In this document: positions 8,549-16,626 of the stretch, piece after piece | Layout: every line of letters begins with the position of its first letter | Position numbering within the stretch: the stretch's first letter is position 1 | Source of the DNA: Chrysophaeum taylorii | Taxonomy: Eukaryota; Sar; Pelagophyceae; Pelagomonadales; Pelagomonadaceae | Direction: 5' to 3' | DNA: 20,765 nt | NCBI GenBank assembly: GCA_029834535.1 | Contig: JAQMWT010000644.1 | Location: forward strand, 1-20,765 | Notes under the pieces: model-generated | Seen by the model: only the letters and a program-made list of their open reading frames with translations | Databases searched by the model: none | Told to the model about the DNA's origin: nothing | Position numbers and translations under genes: made by a program

Positions 8549-10022
8549 TCGATGACCTATTGATCACTGGTACCAACACTGCCAAAATTGCGTCTCTTCG
8601 CACCGCTCTGGAGACCGAATATGCGGTGCATGGGGGTGTACCAGGGTCGTAACCGTAGATGGAGTACGTGTGCGGGGTGATACGAGGAGCATCCGGGTGG
8701 ATAGGCGGTGGAAGGGTGTTGAGGATTTCCCGAAGAACAGCATCCTGGGCTCGTTGGGTGTCGTGGAGAATCGCGAAGGAGGCTTATTGGGCGGAAAGAT
8801 GAGCTTTTGCTTGGGCGAGATCGGATTTGATTTCGTTGTGAGCGCGGGCTTCGGCGTCAAGGCGGGCGTTGGCGCTGGCGAGTGCGGTTTGAGTTGCGAT
8901 CAAGGCGTCGTAGAGAACTTCGGGGTTCATGGAGGAGGGAGGAAGGGTGGTGTTGTCGGAGAAGTTGCCAGGGCCGTCACAACCATAGGTGGCGTAGTTG
9001 CGCGGGTGGAGGCGTTGGTCTTCGGAGAGGAGTGTGCCATGTACCGGGGTAATAATGGCAGTGGTGTCGGAGATGGGGACTTGAGTGTGGAGTGGTGGTG
9101 CTGTGTTCGATGAAAGCGAACAAGGTGATGGGGCGGTGCCTGGAGAGGCAGACGAAGGTGGGGTTGTGGATGGGGTGACGACCGGGATGTTCGGTGGGAC
9201 GATCGGGACGGACGGTATGGTGACCGGGGTGGTCGTAGCTTGTGGTGTTGTGACCGGAGTGGTCGGGGCTGGTGGTGGTGAAGCGGGAGCGGTGGCAACA
9301 TCGGGAGGAGCTGCGGCGGCTATAGTTGGAGGAGCGAGCGGGACGGTCGGAGGGGAGGTTCTGCTGTAAATGGCGTCGATCCGTTTGGCCCTATGCTGGT
9401 AGAGCTGGTGAAGCATTGCGCGGCTGGCGGCTGCGACAGCGTCGAACTGCAGTGGGGTATGTAGCTGCTTGTACAGCTGCCGAGACAGATCGAGGTGGGC
9501 GGCTACTCGGGCACGGTGGGCGGCGGAGTCCGCGGCGAGTGCGTCGAGTTGATCGTCGTCGATATCTTCTTCGTCGTCGTCGTCGGGATCTTCGTCGTTG
9601 GCGGCATGGTCGGCGGCATGGTCGGCGGCATGGTCGGCGGCGAAATCGTCTGCTAGTGGTGCGATTGCTTGGTGAGGGTCTTGGTCGTGGTCTTGCGTGC
9701 GCGACATCTTGTGCTGCGAGTCGCGGGACGTGGTTGGGGGCTGTGGGTCTTGACGTGTGAACGTGCTGGGGGTGGGGTCCGGGGTGGTGGGTGAGGGTGT
9801 ACTCGCTGGGGCGGGTGCAGGAGGGGTTCCGCCGGTAAGAGCGGCGAGCTGGTTCTGCATCTGCTGGAATTGCTGGTCGCGTGCGTTGTCGCGTGCGGCT
9901 TGATCTTGCTTGAGTTGATCGATAGTTCGAGCGTGCTCTTGCTTCAGGTCATCGATATCTCGAGCGTGATCTTGTTTCAGTTGTTCGAATTCTCGTCGCA
10001 TATCTTGGTTGCCGCGAGACAT
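8549..10022 (-). pseudogene. Gag-like coiled-coil protein of an LTR element, truncated
   Basis: ATG at 10022 opens 412 codons to TAA at 8784-8786, and the same frame continues in a similar style to the Helitron A boundary at 8549, where it is cut. Residues about 8-60 form a heptad coiled coil (repeats of DDLKQEHARTI type). Pro/Thr/Ser-rich linkers, tandem DHAA repeats and an acidic run (about 145-160) follow, then a helical Ala/Gln/Arg-rich block (about 165-215), a long Pro/Thr-rich linker and a final helical segment after residue 370. There is no zinc knuckle. It is called gag-like from position: a sequence close to the initiator tRNA-Met PBS lies 155 bases upstream (10178-10188). A host coiled-coil protein is the alternative. 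Confidence 0.4.
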
Positions 10023-10177
10023 CTTGGGCGAGGATGATGTCGTGGTTGGGATCTTGGCGTGACTTGAGTTGGGGGGGTGGCGTCGAAGTGAACTTCGATA
10101 GCCTGTCGAGGTCGGGACGTCGAGCGAGCGATTGTCTCCGAGTAACGCGAGATTAAAGGACTCCGCGACTGTGACAA

Positions 10178-10188
10178 GGGCCCAAACC
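10178..10188 (-). promoter_or_regulatory. Possible degenerate tRNA-Met primer-binding site
   Basis: The minus strand reads GGTTTGGGCCC, one base short of GGTTATGGGCCC found in the PBS at 361-374. It is preceded by TCTGTCTCTA, loosely like the LTR end TCTCTCCA. If real, the gag-like frame at 8549-10022 belongs to a minus-strand copia-type element. Confidence 0.35.
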
Positions 10189-10381
10189 TAGAGACAGAAA
10201 ATTTGATGTCACCTGGGCGGAGTCCTTGTTGCAGTGGTAGAAGTGCTTGTCCTCTGTGCGTCCTGTCTCCTTCGACGCAGGGACAGCACTTGACAGTATC
10301 AGGTGACGGGCTTCTTGAGCGTGTACGTAGTAGGTTAGCGATAGTGAGAGAGGGGGGGGGTGGGGGTCATGACGAAAATGA
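10189..10381. other. Junction between the minus gag-like unit and the plus MTase element; no gene
   Basis: If the PBS at 10178-10188 is real this stretch is an LTR remnant. It ends in a G-rich run (about 10350-10367) after which the acidic frame of the MTase element opens. I find no second copy of it in the window. Confidence 0.3.
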
Positions 10382-10627
10382 ATTTTCTACCTCAAAGATG
10401 TTAACGTAACGTCCGATCCCCAAGACGATCAACCTGATGAGGGCGAAGCCGAAACCGATGAACAAGACGACAACGGACACCTCGGCTTCTACGACGACAA
10501 CGGTCAGATAAACCTCTACGACGACACCATTCCCGAAACCAATGATGAAGATGACTCCGGCGAAGGCTACGCCAAACGCCACAGTGACTACGTGCGTGCT
10601 CTCCACCAGAGGCGGCTTTTTCGCTGA
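10382..10627 (+). CDS. Acidic segment at the 5' end of the MTase element (partial)
   Basis: The frame is open from 10382, after an in-frame TGA, to TGA at 10625-10627 and has no ATG of its own at the start. It is rich in Asp, Glu, Gln and Asn (for example DPQDDQPDEGEAETDEQDDN) and has HLGFYDDNGQINLYDD. It is probably the C-terminal part of gag or a gag-protease linker whose upstream portion was lost. The stop overlaps the ATG of the protease frame as TGATG (10625-10629). Confidence 0.4.
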   Translation: MFYLKDVNVTSDPQDDQPDEGEAETDEQDDNGHLGFYDDNGQINLYDDTIPETNDEDDSGEGYAKRHSDYVRALHQRRLFR

Positions 10628-11043
10628 TGGTTGCCGACGACGCCTGTGCCGCCAACCACATCTTACTTCATCAGGCACCAAACCTCAAGATGACGAATTT
10701 CCCGACCCCATCAACTATTTCCCCAAGAGTCGCGGATTTCCTTTGTGCAGCTTACACCCCAGAAAAGAACTCAAAGAAGACTAGCTCGCTGCACGGATGC
10801 AATGGACCCGGCACCGAAACCTTCTTGATTGACGGTGGCGCATCTTTTTGGTTTACGCGCACAATTCAAAATTTTGTCCCTGAAACCATACGCCGAATTC
10901 CCGAACACACCACTCATATGGGACGAGGCACTCTCACCAGCCACTCATCGGTGTTAAACCGTTGTATCTGCAGGCTGCAGGTCTCTCTTCAAAGGATACA
11001 CAAGACAAAACCGGTTACGCTTTATATCTCGTATTTATGGTAG
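10627..11043 (+). CDS. Retroviral-type aspartic protease of the MTase element
   Basis: The frame has 138 codons from ATG 10627 and is open from 10588. Residues 66-73 read FLIDGGAS, the catalytic D[S/T/G]GA motif of retropepsins, with Asp69 at 10831-10833. Residues 74-101 (FWFT, QNFVPETIRRI, MGRG) fit the copia protease pattern of a Phe-containing strand followed by a Gly-x-Gly turn. The sequence after about residue 104 looks out of frame, and the natural continuation is in the -1 frame, which leads into the methyltransferase. It would cut the polyprotein. I am confident of the motif, less so of the exact ends. Confidence 0.65.
   Translation: MVADDACAANHILLHQAPNLKMTNFPTPSTISPRVADFLCAAYTPEKNSKKTSSLHGCNGPGTETFLIDGGASFWFTRTIQNFVPETIRRIPEHTTHMGRGTLTSHSSVLNRCICRLQVSLQRIHKTKPVTLYISYLW
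10953..10959 (+). promoter_or_regulatory. Candidate -1 ribosomal frameshift heptamer GTTAAAC
   Basis: G TTA AAC lies in the protease reading phase inside the 160-base overlap (10884-11043) between the protease and methyltransferase frames. A -1 slip there moves directly into the methyltransferase frame. The heptamer is of the N NNA AAC class, and this exact heptamer is a documented slip site in arteriviruses. A downstream stimulatory structure is not obvious by eye. Confidence 0.35.
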
Positions 11044-12356
11044 TCCCGCAATTCAGGCAAGGTCTTCAAGTTATCGCAACATCTCAGCTCAAAGCTCTGC
11101 ATGTACAAGCAACCGACCCGCCCCTGCCCCACGAGCCCTACCTCTACGAGCTTCTCAAGTCCTCAACCTCAGACCCCCACAATGGCTCAGCAGACCTCTC
11201 TGCGCAGTCACAAACCCCTCTGCTCAAAACAGCCATTATTGCAGGTGGACTCCACCAGGAAGGTTTCGACACTTTTCGCAAACGATTCGACAAACGCCTT
11301 ACTGTCGTGGTCACCTGCGAAATCAACGATATCCTGCGCACCCGTGCGCAACAACTCTTCCCGCACGCCCTGCACTATGCGGACCTCAGAAAACTCAATG
11401 CCGCACTCCAAACCCACAAAATACGACCCCCTACATTCGACCTGGCAGTTTTCACATTGCCCTGCCAACATCTGAGTGTAATGAAAGACTACGACGGCTA
11501 TGCCACTCCGGTCACCGCCGACATCTTCGTCAAAGAACAAATCCGCTTCGTTCGTTTCACGCTCCCGACCGATGCCATTGTCGAGAACGTACCTCCCAAC
11601 CCCCGAACTCACCACGAGTATGCTCAACTCGCCAAGGGTTATCAGCGCTTAGGCTACTTCCGCCACTCCGGCGTCTACAATGCCTCTGCTTTTTGTGAAG
11701 TCATCAGCAAGAAACGCTATCTCGCTGTGTATGCCCGGCACCCGCTCACCGGCTACAACCTCGAGAAAACCGCCTCAACTTGGTTAACCTCGCCTCCGAG
11801 CATGGTTCCTCTCCTGGACCCCAGTTACAACATCCCTGACGATGTCTGGATCGCCAAACCCGCCCTTCGTGGTACAGTGCCCCGCTCCACATTGGACTAC
11901 TACCAGCACAAGGCTACCTACTACTACAAGCCCGCCAACGCCTCGAAACTCTCGATTTCCGAAAATGCCCGCATCTGCCAAATGCTCGCACGTCTCAACA
12001 AGCCCTTCACGGATCTCGGTCTAGATGCCGACGGCACCCCCTACGCCGCGATGGCGTCCATATCCCACCTCCTGGTTTTCACGCTCCTGCACAACCATTT
12101 GTCGCAACACCCCACTCTCGCCGCTTGGAACACCATCCGCTGTTTTCATGCCTCAGAGTCTCAATGTGCTTACCATTTGGATGGAACCATCACCGGCACC
12201 GCCGCTACTGCCGTCGCATGTGGATACTTCTCGCGCGCCTCCCTCACCCTACATTCCAGGCCCCCTAAGATTTTGGACTGTTCCCATCAACCCGCAGTCT
12301 TATCCCCAACGCACTCCTTTCCCTGGATGTTCCCAAGGGCACCGCCTTTCTGGTAG
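10962..12356 (+). CDS. C5 cytosine DNA methyltransferase domain in a retroelement
   Basis: The frame is open from 10884; no ATG is near, so it is probably made as part of a polyprotein. Numbering from codon 10962, the order of C5-MTase motifs is visible. Motif I-like IIAGGLHQEGF is at 92-102 and motif II CEIND at 119-123 (the acidic residue that would hold AdoMet ribose). HYADLRKL is at 138-145. Motif IV FDLAVFTLPCQHLS is at 159-172 with catalytic Cys168. Motif VI ENV is at 208-210 and motif VIII-like SKKRYLAVYARHP at 249-261. Motif IX-like KLSISENARICQ is at 329-340 and motif X-like YAAMASISHLL at 361-371, where the usual GN is lost. The region between VIII and IX is short, so target recognition may be minimal. 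Expected activity is 5-methylcytosine formation on DNA. Residues after 400 are unknown. The frame ends at TAG 12356, with the -1 frame continuing. Confidence 0.8.
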   Translation: MYLQAAGLSSKDTQDKTGYALYLVFMVVPQFRQGLQVIATSQLKALHVQATDPPLPHEPYLYELLKSSTSDPHNGSADLSAQSQTPLLKTAIIAGGLHQEGFDTFRKRFDKRLTVVVTCEINDILRTRAQQLFPHALHYADLRKLNAALQTHKIRPPTFDLAVFTLPCQHLSVMKDYDGYATPVTADIFVKEQIRFVRFTLPTDAIVENVPPNPRTHHEYAQLAKGYQRLGYFRHSGVYNASAFCEVISKKRYLAVYARHPLTGYNLEKTASTWLTSPPSMVPLLDPSYNIPDDVWIAKPALRGTVPRSTLDYYQHKATYYYKPANASKLSISENARICQMLARLNKPFTDLGLDADGTPYAAMASISHLLVFTLLHNHLSQHPTLAAWNTIRCFHASESQCAYHLDGTITGTAATAVACGYFSRASLTLHSRPPKILDCSHQPAVLSPTHSFPWMFPRAPPFW

Positions 12357-12373
12357 TCGCTTACACCACCTCC

Positions 12374-15283
12374 TTGGCCGCCGCTCACAGCTGTTCGCGC
12401 CCGTCCACTTGGGTCCACTATATGAATCGTTCGCATCCTGGCTTTGCAGCGATCGACTCACAAGGGCGAATTGCTCTCGATGACCCCAAGGGACTCCTAA
12501 TGTCCAAAGCACGTCCCACTTACGCGGACTATGTCGGCCACATCGGAGACAAGCTTCAGAAGAGCACCAAGTGCTGCTCGGTCACTGGCTCGTACCCCAC
12601 CAACACGAGCTACTCCAATGCCTTGCTGCTGATCTCTCCAGACCACATTCGTTACGCGACCCTCAACGAAATCGCAAAATTTGGACACCACTCGGACCCG
12701 GAACTGCTCCGCCTGTTCAAACAGCACCCGCCGTACTTCGCGTTCAAGGCACTGGCCAACGCCGTCCCGCACCACATGTTGCAGGCAAAGTACAACGCTG
12801 TCATCGCATTCCACGAATCGCACCACCACGTGAACCTTCACGTCGAATGGGCCACGATACGCCACGGCATCCCCAGCCCCGGAGACATCAACCAGGTTGC
12901 AGAATTCTTCTCGGCCATCTCCAGCCGTCTCTTAGCTGAGGAAGACCTGAACCTCACCTCCCTCTTCAATGCCGTTGCAGATGCTCACCATGATGCGATC
13001 CGCAAACCAAGCGAATCGACAAGCCTCGAGACGCTTCTTGCAGAGGCAACCGTTGCTAAAATCCGAGTCGACAAGCGACCCAGCCCCCCCAGCGCTTCGA
13101 CTGCTGCTCTGCCTCCCTTGCACCAGCTCGGCACCATTCAGCACGCCAAAAGAGTGCTTTTGGTCACTCGCTGGCACCGCATACACCACAAACAACCCGA
13201 GATTCTTCGCCGCACGATCGAAGCTAATGTAACGAATCTCCGCCCAGGTGATGATCGGTATCTGCAAGACTGCAGTGAATGCAAGCGCTGCCAATCGCAT
13301 GTAAGCTTCAGTCACAAAAACAATTCATGGCCACAGGACGAACTGGCCTACGCTCCCGGCCAACACCTCCACATGGATGTATCATACCCGAGCATCCGCA
13401 AGTGCTACGGCGGATTTCGCTATATCATGCACTTTGTGTGTATTATCTCAGCACACAAATGGGTCTATTTCCTGCGGAAATTAGACGCACAGGGTGTTCT
13501 GGCCGGCATCCTCTATGTGGTCAATGTGATTAAAGTCGAATTCGATGTCAATGTGAAGATCATATCCTCTGATGCCATCTCAACTTTTCGCTCCGAAGCT
13601 TTCCACCCCCTCAAGGTGCAGCTTGGTCTCCAACTCCAAATCCTTGGTCGCCACCTCCACAAGCGGAACTTTGCTGAAAACATTATCAAGGAAAACACCC
13701 GAGGCACCGTAGTTCGCCTCCTCGACCTTCGCAGTGTACGCATCGAAGGAAAGTCTATTGCCGCTGAATATTATCACCCATTTGCTCTCCTGAATAAGAT
13801 CCAAGCCGACAACCAGCGCTCTCATAGACTGCCCTCGCGCACAAACATGCCATGCACCGCTCCCCGGCGTATCATGTCACCCATGCCACCGCTCTTGAAG
13901 CTTCTCCCCTTTGGCGAACCTGTCACTTTGGTCTACGCTCAAAGTCACAAGCTGGAACCCTCCAGCGTCCCCGCCTCTTGCATTCATAGTAACAACTATC
14001 TCCCGAACCTCCCCGGGACGGACCTATTTATCCGAGATGTTCACAGCTCTATCTTGCTTGTACATCAAGAGCGATATGGGAAAATCGTCACCTCAAACGA
14101 CTTCCATGTCGACGCAGACATGCCAGTCAACCGTAACAAGGAGATCGAACGGATCAAAGCACTCGCACAGATCCCAACAAAGGCACGACAAGAGCACACG
14201 CTACCAGCTATAAGCGAACAGCAAATGCCGGAAGTTAGACAGGAATCAAAAAATGAGGGTGAGACTCACGAAGACGAGCACGATGATAAACCTAGCGATG
14301 ACGACGAACACAAAGAACCGGATCCAACTCCCGCTGCTGATTCAAGTCCCGTCAGCGACGCGACATCTGAACAGGATTTTTCGTTCCTCAACCGGTCACC
14401 TCCGCCGGATGGTAGCATTCCGATGCCCAAACGAAAAGATCGCCTAGAGGTTGTTCTCGACGATTCAGGTTTTACTCCAGTTCTCGTGCATCGCAACCAG
14501 AGCGACAAACTCAAGGCAGATCTCAAGGAAGAACGCGGATTCCGCGTCCCTAAAGATCAACTCTATATCGTGAAACGTGTTGACGATGGAAAACTCTTCA
14601 CCAGACGCATTCTCGCCTCCGAGTATGGTCGCAACTGGAAATACCAGCAGGAGCAATCCACGGCTCACGCCACAGCCAACATGTCCAGCACATTGATGTT
14701 CCTCATCAATGTCAGCGCTCTGCACCAGGGCCACGCCGCCAGCATCGCCTCAGCTCTCAACATTCGAAGAGATGCTAAGCCGCCTAATGATGTCCCGAAA
14801 GGATGTCTCCTAGCAAGTACCACACAAGACTATGGTATCATGGGCGGCACCGCACTGGATTTGCAGAGAGAAACCGACGCAGAACTCTTGTATGTTGACT
14901 TCCCCAGGAAGCCATACCACTCATCTGTGTTGGTTGACCACCTTGATAACGACAATTCTGTTCTCGAGAACTACGTGTGCCATGACGAAATGTCACCGGC
15001 AGAGTACTATGCGCGTCAATGGAATCAAGAATTTTGTTGTATGGGTTCCTCTCTTTTGTGGGACATCTCCGCGCATCAACACTGCCATCTAGCTTCTCGT
15101 CACAGGCATGCCTTCATGCATGATTCTGGCGAACTCGGACACCTCTTTCTAAGTCAAAGTGATCCGAATCAAGATATTCTCCAAGAAGTCATGGACTATG
15201 ACTTGCAGCACATCCATCACGTCGTGTTACTGGAGAGATTTGACCCTCTCCGGGTACATGGTAGAGACTGCGTGCAGTCTTAG
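12374..15283 (+). CDS. Integrase-containing pol polyprotein of the MTase element (3' truncated)
   Basis: 969 codons from the nominal start; the frame is open from 12269 and overlaps the methyltransferase frame, so it is probably one polyprotein. Residues 1-250 are of unknown function. An HHCC finger has H268, H271 (or H272), C300 and C303. The retroviral integrase core has D335 in HLHMDVSYP, D400 in IISSDAISTF and E435 in NFAENIIKEN, the last position matching the usual NGxAE; the D-to-E spacing is one residue shorter than the common DD35E. From about 600 to 720 comes a charged linker with acidic EDEHDDKPSDDDEH. The remaining 250 residues show no RT motif. The last 17 codons (after 15231) are translated from the inserted copia LTR, so the true C-terminus with RT/RNase H is lost or lies beyond 20765. 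Confidence 0.75.
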   Translation: MAAAHSCSRPSTWVHYMNRSHPGFAAIDSQGRIALDDPKGLLMSKARPTYADYVGHIGDKLQKSTKCCSVTGSYPTNTSYSNALLLISPDHIRYATLNEIAKFGHHSDPELLRLFKQHPPYFAFKALANAVPHHMLQAKYNAVIAFHESHHHVNLHVEWATIRHGIPSPGDINQVAEFFSAISSRLLAEEDLNLTSLFNAVADAHHDAIRKPSESTSLETLLAEATVAKIRVDKRPSPPSASTAALPPLHQLGTIQHAKRVLLVTRWHRIHHKQPEILRRTIEANVTNLRPGDDRYLQDCSECKRCQSHVSFSHKNNSWPQDELAYAPGQHLHMDVSYPSIRKCYGGFRYIMHFVCIISAHKWVYFLRKLDAQGVLAGILYVVNVIKVEFDVNVKIISSDAISTFRSEAFHPLKVQLGLQLQILGRHLHKRNFAENIIKENTRGTVVRLLDLRSVRIEGKSIAAEYYHPFALLNKIQADNQRSHRLPSRTNMPCTAPRRIMSPMPPLLKLLPFGEPVTLVYAQSHKLEPSSVPASCIHSNNYLPNLPGTDLFIRDVHSSILLVHQERYGKIVTSNDFHVDADMPVNRNKEIERIKALAQIPTKARQEHTLPAISEQQMPEVRQESKNEGETHEDEHDDKPSDDDEHKEPDPTPAADSSPVSDATSEQDFSFLNRSPPPDGSIPMPKRKDRLEVVLDDSGFTPVLVHRNQSDKLKADLKEERGFRVPKDQLYIVKRVDDGKLFTRRILASEYGRNWKYQQEQSTAHATANMSSTLMFLINVSALHQGHAASIASALNIRRDAKPPNDVPKGCLLASTTQDYGIMGGTALDLQRETDAELLYVDFPRKPYHSSVLVDHLDNDNSVLENYVCHDEMSPAEYYARQWNQEFCCMGSSLLWDISAHQHCHLASRHRHAFMHDSGELGHLFLSQSDPNQDILQEVMDYDLQHIHHVVLLERFDPLRVHGRDCVQS

Positions 15284-15513
15284 GCGTGTACAGACCATTC
15301 CGCTTGCCACATGTTACTACACAAGGTAGGGATTTAGGCCCTAACTTCTTAAGGACATTAGGTCCCATAGAAGCGTTCACACTGACAATGAGGAATGAAG
15401 CCTCCATTAATTAAACAGACAACTCCATACCTGACGGTACGCACCTGGAGGTCTACTCCTTGTTGGAAGTGAACTGCAGATCTAATTCTTCATAATCTGA
15501 GATAACAATATTT

Positions 15514-15862
15514 CAAGTGCAGGCCAGTAAGTTCGCCAGTAAGTTCACCTGGTCCCAATCTCTAACCCCAGTAAGTTCACCTGGTCCCAGTAAGTTCACC
15601 TAGTCCCAATCTCTAACCCCAGTAAGTTCGTCGTAAGCCCACTCGTGCTCACATCCACTCACCCCACTCTCCTTCGAGCTCGTCGCTCTCACCTCCGCCA
15701 ATCTAAGCTGCTTTGATCCGTACACGCCGCTAGCCTTTGCGTTCACTCTAAAAACCCCAGTAAGTTCACTTGGTCCCAGTAAGTTCACCTGGTCACTAAG
15801 TTCACCTAGTCCCAATCTCAAACCCCAGTAAGTTCACCTGGTCCCAGTAAGTTCACCTACAG
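15514..15862 (-). repeat. Subterminal AGTAAGTTCACCTGGTCCC array, copy B
   Basis: About ten copies of the TAAGTTC core lie in two clusters (15525-15640 and 15755-15862). Most are in the form AGTAAGTTCACCTGGTCCC, and some are joined to CAATCTCTAACCCC. Spacing alternates between about 17 and 33 bp. Confidence 0.9.
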
Positions 15863-15888
15863 TGCGCGTGTAGACGCCGGGGGGGGGC

Positions 15889-16448
15889 TTATCGGTATTG
15901 CGCAGCACGTGTGGGGTAGGGAGGAGTCGTCGACTCAGAAGAGGATATCCTCGGGGTTGCCGATCGACAGAGAGCCACATAGAGCTGGACGTGGCAGAAG
16001 ACGGGCATCGCCAAGAGGACGCGGACCTCGCGGGGCGTCTGGCCCTGGCTCTTGGTGATCGTTTGGCGTCGGCGGGCCTTACGGGATACAGGTTGGAGGA
16101 GCCTCGGTGACAACGACACGATCGATCATGTATCTGGTACCGTTGCAGTGCCCGTGCGACGGGTCGAGGTTGCGAAGACTTTGAGCTCGCGATCAAAGTC
16201 AGCATACCGTTGGTTGTCAGGGAGTTCAAAACTCGACTCTTGAGAGCGAGGCGTCGTCTTCCGACCCAACCTAGTCGGCCGAAAAGAACTCCGACGCCTC
16301 GTCTCCGGGAAAAAAAGGCCGCGGTCATGCGCGCGTTGTCAGCATCGACAACATCGTTTCGACGGGGCGTGAGAATGGCGCGCTGAAAGAGCCGCCGCGG
16401 GTCGTGGAAATAGTCTGCGAGGTAGCCGTAGACGGCTTTGAGGATCAC
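15889..16448 (-). pseudogene. Pif1-type Helitron helicase, C-terminal fragment (copy B)
   Basis: Same remnant as copy A. AVYGYLADYFHDPRRLFQRA and ILTPRRNDVVDADNARM lie near 16440-16320, and TKSQGQT and LYVALCR in another frame near 16050-15960. Walker motifs and the Rep domain are absent, and frames change along the segment. The truncation start is the same as in copy A. Confidence 0.85.
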
Positions 16449-16592
16449 TGTCTGGCTCTCGCGCCTACCTGATCCTTACTCTCGCGCCTACCTGATCCTT
16501 ACCCTAAATCGAGGGACAGACAAACAAACCCCCCACCCTTCATGCTCCCCACACACACCCCCCCCTCTTAGCAGTCGACATTTAAAGACAGA

Positions 16593-16626
16593 CAAACAAA
16601 CAAACAAACAAACAAACAAACAAACA
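16593..16626. repeat. (CAAA)n microsatellite
   Basis: About eight CAAA units close to the 5' terminus of Helitron B. It sits where copy A carries its (CAGT)n/(CTGT)n array. Confidence 0.95.

Larger units (their letters stand above)
10382..15230 (+). mobile_element. Methyltransferase-carrying LTR-type retroelement, truncated at both ends
   Basis: Plus-strand frames encode in order an acidic segment, aspartic protease, C5 cytosine DNA methyltransferase, an unknown region, an HHCC finger with integrase core, and a long acidic linker. Integrase preceding any reverse transcriptase is Ty1/copia order. RT and RNase H are absent because the frame runs directly into the foreign LTR at 15231, and gag is absent or cut on the left. 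No LTR of this element is identifiable in the window. The three frame changes are each -1, so the frames may be linked by frameshifting or simply mutated. Confidence 0.8.

Noticed and set aside
8784..9369. Gly/Val-rich plus-strand frames (8670-9113, 9085-9369, 9326-9760)
   Set aside because: They are shadows of the Pro/Thr/Ala-rich minus-strand gag-like frame.
15514..15862. CRISPR-like repeat array
   Set aside because: Units are degenerate, the intervals are themselves repeats, the same array occurs in copy A, and the context is a eukaryotic Helitron.
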